Under the pieces are notes generated by a model. The model saw only the letters and a program-made list of their open reading frames with translations, had not been told where the DNA came from and ran no database searches. A program made the position numbers and the translations under genes. Below, piece after piece: positions 6,321-9,549 of a DNA stretch of 9,549 nt. The number at the start of each line of letters is the position of its first letter. Positions within the stretch are counted from its first letter, which is position 1. The stretch is taken from NCBI GenBank assembly GCA_016650135.1, contig JAENWH010000048.1, forward strand, positions 1 through 9,549. The letters are read 5' to 3'. This DNA is from Peptostreptococcaceae bacterium. Lineage in GTDB: Bacteria > Bacillota_A > Clostridia > Peptostreptococcales > Anaerovoracaceae.

Positions 6321-7511
6321 TTAGTTATTCAACCATTCAGCTATATCTATAACCTGTATCCCCTCATGCTGATATTTTTCATGTCTTGTCCTTGCAATTA
6401 GCAGCTTAGGATACGCATCTTTTATTTTAAGTAATGATTCAACTTCTCTTGCAAATGTCTCGTCTCTAGAAATATCATCAGATACCTGAATATAAATCTT
6501 TTCATTTTGCTTAACAGCAACAAAATCAATTTCTTTTTTATATAGCACACCTACATATATTTCATAACCTCTTCTCATTAATTCAAGCGCAACTATATTT
6601 TCCATCACTCTACCATAATCAAGATTTCTGATCCCCAACTTAGCATATCGAAACGCATGATCGCTGAGATAGTATTTCTCATGAGATGTTAAATATTTCT
6701 TCCCACGAATGTCATATCGTCTAACCTTGTAAAACGCAAACGCATTACATAGATAATCAATATATACTCCAACTGTCTTATGATTAATTTTGGCCACATT
6801 TTTAGTCAAGGTATCTGCTATTTTTCTTGATGATGTTATATTTGAAATATTATCCATCATAAATTCTGCTATCTTATCCATGAGTACAATATTTCTAATT
6901 TTATATTTTTGCCTAATATCTCGCACTATTAATGTGTCGAATATATCTGCAATATACTTATACCTTTCTTCCTGTTCTTTATACAAATATGATCCTGACA
7001 TTCCACCATCTTTCATGTATCGATCAAATGCAGTTTGAATATCTGACATTTTATAATATCTCAGATATTCAGAGAACGAAAATGGAAATACTTCTATTTC
7101 ATAAGTACGACCTGTAAATAATGTTGCTAAATCGCTACTTAATAAGAATGCATTAGATCCAGTAACACAAATATCATAGTTTCCCGTAGAATGTAGGCTG
7201 TTTATTGTCAACTCAAACTGTTCACACATTTGCACTTCATCAATGAATATATAGTTATCTTTTTTTCTGTTATATTTATCTTTAACGTAATTATTTAATG
7301 CATGATATTCTTTAAGCTCTTCAAACTGCAAATTTGTAAGATCTATAGAAATAATATTAGAGCCTGGTTCATTCTCTTCAAGCCAACCAATATATTCTTC
7401 CAATAGTTTTGATTTTCCCGAACGTCTTACACCAGTAATTACTTTTATATCAGGTGTTCCTTTTAAACTAATTAACCTATTTAAATAACTTTCTCTATCA
7501 ATTAATTTCAT
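6321..7511 (-). CDS. AAA+ ATPase with DUF4143 domain
   Basis: A 396-residue full-length member of the AAA_14/DUF4143 family. The P-loop is GVRRSGKS (residues 27-34), Walker B is YIFIDEVQ (87-94), and a sensor-like VTGSNAFLLS follows near 116-125. The C-terminal half is the DUF4143 region, with a nuclease-like EIDFVAV...IYIQV segment (about 330-345) of the PD-(D/E)xK style. The role of these proteins is poorly known; they are frequent in mobile and accessory regions of anaerobes. The ribosome binding site GAGGTGG precedes the ATG. The promoter at 7532-7559 gives it a short leader of its own. It lies directly behind the AbiEii remnant, so its arrival probably removed most of the AbiE toxin gene. 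Confidence 0.9.
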   Translation of the reverse strand: MKLIDRESYLNRLISLKGTPDIKVITGVRRSGKSKLLEEYIGWLEENEPGSNIISIDLTNLQFEELKEYHALNNYVKDKYNRKKDNYIFIDEVQMCEQFELTINSLHSTGNYDICVTGSNAFLLSSDLATLFTGRTYEIEVFPFSFSEYLRYYKMSDIQTAFDRYMKDGGMSGSYLYKEQEERYKYIADIFDTLIVRDIRQKYKIRNIVLMDKIAEFMMDNISNITSSRKIADTLTKNVAKINHKTVGVYIDYLCNAFAFYKVRRYDIRGKKYLTSHEKYYLSDHAFRYAKLGIRNLDYGRVMENIVALELMRRGYEIYVGVLYKKEIDFVAVKQNEKIYIQVSDDISRDETFAREVESLLKIKDAYPKLLIARTRHEKYQHEGIQVIDIAEWLNN

Positions 7512-7531
7512 TATATCACCACCTCGTAAAC

Positions 7532-7559
7532 ATTATACCATTCTATTTCCCAAAATCAA
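7532..7559 (-). promoter_or_regulatory. Promoter of the AAA+ ATPase gene
   Basis: TATAAT (7532-7537) and TTGATT (7554-7559) with a 16-bp spacer, 20 bases upstream of the start codon. It lies inside the reading frame left by the truncated AbiEii gene. Confidence 0.7.
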
Positions 7560-7634
7560 CTTATTTTCGTATTTGGGAACTAGAACGATGCGGATATTTT
7601 TTATCATTGCCTTTAGTTGCATAGCACTTTTCAA
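7533..7634 (-). pseudogene. AbiEii toxin remnant (start only)
   Basis: A 33-codon frame with TTG start, GGAGG seven bases before it, overlapping the stop codon of the AbiEi remnant. The first 14 residues (KSAMQLKAMIKNI after the start) match the N-terminus typical of AbiEii nucleotidyltransferase toxins. From about position 7592 the similarity stops and the frame runs into the promoter of the AAA+ gene. All catalytic parts are missing. By family knowledge AbiEii is the GTP-binding nucleotidyltransferase toxin of the type IV AbiE system; this copy cannot be active. Confidence 0.6.
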
Positions 7635-7846
7635 ATCAGTACCTCCATATACTCACGCATTTTCTTTTCGATTTTGAAAGTCTTTGCGTATTTCATCAAT
7701 ATGATCAGATCTTTATCCTTACGCTTTGAATATCTCTTCAGTGCTTCAGTAAAAATCTGCATATCCATTTTGGACTTGCTTCGCACAATATCACATATCG
7801 TTCTTTCAACAGCTTCCTCTGCATCCCAAAGTGCTTGAATACCTGA
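7631..7846 (-). pseudogene. AbiEi antitoxin C-terminal remnant
   Basis: In the frame ending at TGA 7631-7633 there are about 70 open codons. From VERTICDI onward (AEEAVERTICDIVRSKSK, then IFTEALKRY, LMKYAKTF and the ending REYMEVLI) the sequence looks like the C-terminal end of AbiEi-family antitoxins. It is directly coupled to the AbiEii start, the normal AbiE gene order. The frame is not open upstream of 7846; the upstream gene runs into it in another frame. No start codon or ribosome binding site is visible, so it is a fragment. Family assignment is from memory of the conserved ending, not from a search. Confidence 0.6.
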
Positions 7847-8457
7847 TCACCAATTAAAAACTTATCGGAGATTTCATCTATTCTGATATATTCTTTTGCG
7901 GTGTAGATGGTCTTTGCCATTTGGTAGATGGCGTAGGCATCAGTATTGATACCGCATAGATTCATTTTCTTGAAATCAAAACTATCGATATAAATATGAT
8001 CCTTAGCTGCAGACCAGAATTTATCATCGGCAGTCAATAAAAACAAAACGGCCAGAAGAATTGGACTTCTGTTTTCAACTGGAATTTCTTGCAGTCGACA
8101 GACAGAATCGAACCTCGATCTGTGTGTTGGGCTTGCGAAAAAATCACCTGAGAAGTTTCTAATCAAATACTCAAGCCGACTTCGAAACTGATACGACTTA
8201 CGCTCTTGAAAGCAACTTGCTATGAGGTGATCATATGAAATTGGGCTGCCATAATTATTCAGTTGTACAATATCTAAATCAAATCTGAATTGTTCCATTA
8301 TGGTAGGCAAGACCTCAGCTTCTCTTTTTTGTCGGCTTTCCTTACCAAAGCCATGTACTACTATTACTCCACTACTCCTTGGCAAGAAATTTGGAACGAG
8401 CATCATCAACTGCTCTATATCCTGAAGTTCTGAATCATTCATAAAATACTTTGACAT
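7738..8457 (-). pseudogene. Unrecognised gene, 3' end replaced by or shifted into AbiEi
   Basis: A frame of 239 codons from the preferred start at 8457, where GAGAGGG lies six bases before ATG (MSKYFMNDSELQD). A longer start at 8487 lies in the T-run of a terminator and is unlikely. I do not recognise the protein. It is soluble, with a hydrophobic patch ILLAVLFLLTADDKFW in the middle and a well-formed IYQMAKTIYTAKEYIRIDE segment later. The last 30 or so residues read the AbiEi remnant in a wrong frame, so the true end is lost. Either a recombination joint or a one-base frameshift lies between about 7825 and 7850. The protein may still be made in altered form. Confidence 0.55.
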
Positions 8458-8491
8458 CTTTTTCCCTCTCTTTCTGATTTTGGGCATAAAA

Positions 8492-8538
8492 AAACAGCAA
8501 GTCTGTAGGTCGTTTTGTTGACCTAAAACTTGCTGTTT
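8492..8538. terminator. Strong bidirectional terminator hairpin
   Basis: AAACAGCAAGT (8492-8502) pairs perfectly with ACTTGCTGTTT (8528-8538), and inside it TAGGTC pairs with GACCTA. Minus-strand transcripts meet seven T directly after it. It marks the end of a former minus-strand gene (remains at 8556-8719) and lies just before the next gene at 8457. Confidence 0.85.
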
Positions 8539-8555
8539 GATTTTAAATAAAGTTA

Positions 8556-8719
8556 CTACAATTTATAAGCGAATTCTTTTAATAAAATTTCATTCGCAAT
8601 TGATGCGGTTTGTGAATCGACTCTATTAGATTTAGCTATAATAATTTAATAGTCGCTCTACTGTCATCTGTCTGGCCCTCCTGATAACCAATATATGGTT
8701 CAAACTTTCTGGTTTTCAA
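8556..8719 (-). pseudogene. Degraded end of an unknown gene
   Basis: Two neighbouring frames look like pieces of one protein tail: EPYIGYQEGQTDDSRATIKLL, ended by TAG, and, shifted by one base, AKSNRVDSQTASIANEILLK to TAG at 8556-8558, which is 18 bases before the terminator at 8492-8538. This fits a gene with a frameshift around 8640. A short frame of 11 codons at 8632-8667 (MTVERLLNYYS) with AGGAGG in front overlaps it and is an alternative reading. No family recognised. Confidence 0.3.
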
Positions 8720-8758
8720 TATAAATTGCTATGTCATCTATATTTCAGCCGTTTTTTA

Positions 8759-8798
8759 GGGGTCAAAAAACGTTATTTTTTTGCTGTTTTTTGGCCCC
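8759..8798. repeat. 13-bp hairpin downstream of micro-gene copy 5
   Basis: GGGGTCAAAAAAC (8759-8771) pairs with GTTTTTTGGCCCC (8786-8798) with one G-U pair and a 14-base loop. It lies 61 bases past the stop codon of copy 5 and is the only terminator-like structure there, although the T-run lies in the stem rather than after it. Confidence 0.5.
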
Positions 8799-8858
8799 GA
8801 AATCAGGCTATAACCACTATATGTTGTGGGTGAACTCTACTTTTTATCGCCTGAGCCA

Positions 8859-8930
8859 CTACGTGTCATCAGAATTACCGTCTCTACATGTGTCGGTTGT
8901 GCACCAGGAACATGTAAAATGTTTTTCCAT
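8859..8930 (-). CDS. Micro-gene copy 5: 23-residue CSWC peptide with different tail
   Basis: Core MEKHFTCSWCTTDT, identical in protein to copies 2-4 although one codon differs silently (AAA for AAG at Lys3). The tail CRDGNSDDT is unrelated to the others, acidic and with a third cysteine at residue 15. GGAAGG lies five bases before the ATG. The similarity to the other copies ends at the core: the 3' part and the shared terminator are absent. The leader and -10 element resemble those of copy 1. That the core survives while both flanks differ argues that the core itself is functional. Role unknown. Confidence 0.6.
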   Translation of the reverse strand: MEKHFTCSWCTTDTCRDGNSDDT

Positions 8931-8985
8931 TTTCACCTTCCTTTTTTCTCATAAATTAAGCCCTTCTAATCCAACGGCTAGATTT

Positions 8986-9015
8986 ATTATAGAATGTACA
9001 TATTTTTATTGGGCT
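8986..9015 (-). promoter_or_regulatory. Promoter of micro-gene copy 5
   Basis: TATAAT (8986-8991) at the same distance from the gene as in copy 1, followed by a related leader. With an 18-bp spacer the -35 would be AGCCCA, a poor match, and the conserved upstream box is absent. Expression may be weak or controlled differently. Confidence 0.5.
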
Positions 9016-9060
9016 CGTATATAAAACTGTCGTAGAACTAGGCTGCATATAATACTACTA

Positions 9061-9183
9061 TTATTCCTCATCTTGAGTGCCAATAATTAATCGATCAAAG
9101 TCAGATTGAAATAGTCTGTCCTGAATAATGCGATATTTTTCAAATTCACTTTCAGCATGAACTTTGGCAATTTCCGCTGTCAT
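9061..9183 (-). pseudogene. RhuM family C-terminal remnant
   Basis: A 40-codon frame (MTAEIAKVHAESEFEKYRII, then QDRLFQSDFDRLI) that looks like the last part of virulence RhuM family proteins, which are several hundred residues long. In the same frame a TGA lies two codons upstream of the ATG, and before that the open frame lacks RhuM-like sequence that I can recognise. No ribosome binding site precedes the ATG. I infer a 5'-truncated relic. RhuM proteins are common in pathogenicity islands and mobile regions; their biochemical role is unclear. Confidence 0.5.
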
Positions 9184-9250
9184 TTTTCAAGCGTTCATCA
9201 TCTGTTGCTGCAATGTACCTTTGCTCATCCTAAGATTAGGGATAGTTCTT

Positions 9251-9547
9251 TTAGCCGCCTAATGTTATATCTTGATCTTGATACCATTCCAATGCCTTGT
9301 AAACTTGTTCAATGTTATAATCTGGCCACATTTCATCTAATACATAAAAATCTGCGTAAATTGATTGAATTGGTAAAAATCCGCTTAATCTTCGCCTTCC
9401 GCCCCAGCGTATAATCAAATCTATTCTTGAGATGTCTGAAGAAGCAATTACTTTTATGAGATTTTTATTGGGGTTAAAATCACTATTTTTTACTGAATAA
9501 TTTAGATCCCAATTCCAGTCATAATTAACTAGAAAATTGACTTTCAT
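9251..9547 (-). CDS. Possible DUF433-like protein at the window edge
   Basis: A 98-residue frame with ATG at 9547; the gene could begin further right, beyond the window, so its start and ribosome binding site cannot be judged. The C-terminal half (GGRRRLSGFLPIQSIYADF, then WPDYNIEQVYKALEWYQ) resembles the DUF433 pattern, in which a G-x-G-T-R-I-P-V-like turn is followed by a helix-turn-helix ending in 'ALEYY'. DUF433 proteins are often antitoxins of VapC-like or DUF5615 toxins, whose gene would normally follow. Here the RhuM remnant follows instead. Assignment is tentative. Confidence 0.4.
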   Translation of the reverse strand: MKVNFLVNYDWNWDLNYSVKNSDFNPNKNLIKVIASSDISRIDLIIRWGGRRRLSGFLPIQSIYADFYVLDEMWPDYNIEQVYKALEWYQDQDITLGG

Positions 9548-9549
9548 GA

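Noticed and set aside
8458..8487. Upstream start at 8487 for the unrecognised gene
   Set aside because: It lies directly in the T-run of the terminator at 8492-8538 and has no ribosome binding site, whereas 8457 has GAGAGGG at good distance.
310..8940. CRISPR array or MITE-type transposon as explanation of the repeats
   Set aside because: The copies are 1-3 kb apart with genes between them, so no array. I see no terminal inverted repeats or target duplications, and the shared part differs in extent from copy to copy.
9157..9414. Plus-strand frame of 85 codons
   Set aside because: It lies opposite the DUF433-like frame and the RhuM remnant, has no ribosome binding site and no protein-like features.

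Overview
The window is low-GC DNA with strong AGGAGG-type ribosome binding sites. Its gene set (CsbD, an ECF sigma factor with a zinc-finger anti-sigma, an XRE/membrane regulator, an AAA+ ATPase with DUF4143, AbiE and RhuM debris) points to a Firmicute, most likely a member of the Clostridia. The genus cannot be fixed from the sequence. Most genes read on the minus strand; only the CsbD gene and one secreted or membrane-anchored protein gene read on the plus strand.

Layout from left to right: a CsbD-family gene (25-240, +); a micro-gene (copy 1, 330-395, -) with its own promoter; a membrane-anchored protein of unknown function (705-1256, +) ending at a 17-bp bidirectional terminator; micro-gene copy 2 (1516-1596, -) at the end of a sigma/anti-sigma operon (1683-3136, -); micro-gene copy 3 (3417-3482, -) at the end of an operon with an XRE-plus-membrane protein and a 49-residue membrane protein (3557-4340, -); an almost gene-free stretch with an orphan copy of the micro-gene promoter (4819-4865); a lipoprotein (4921-5808, -); micro-gene copy 4 (6079-6144, -) as a complete promoter/gene/terminator unit; an AAA+ ATPase (6321-7511, -); a scrapyard of broken genes (AbiEii start, AbiEi end, an unrecognised gene, 7533-8719); micro-gene copy 5 (8859-8930, -); a RhuM tail fragment; and a possible DUF433-like gene at the right edge.

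The main result is the micro-gene family. Five short reading frames, all on the minus strand, share the near-invariant 14-residue start MEKHFTCSWCTTDT with a CxxC motif, and then diverge in the last 7-12 residues. Each has the same start context, with a Shine-Dalgarno sequence 5-9 bases before the second of two closely spaced start codons (weak in copy 1). Copies 1, 4 and 5 have their own sigma-A-like promoter. Copies 2 and 3 lie 75-90 bases behind a regulatory operon and have no convincing promoter. Copies 3 and 4 end in an intact terminator of shared sequence. I do not recognise the peptide; its function is unknown. It could be a small secreted or modified peptide, a small metal- or redox-active protein, or the translated part of a dual-function RNA.

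The right third looks like an accessory region with repeated insertion and deletion: an AbiE type IV toxin-antitoxin locus cut down to a tail and a head, and the AAA+ gene promoter starting inside the AbiEii remnant.
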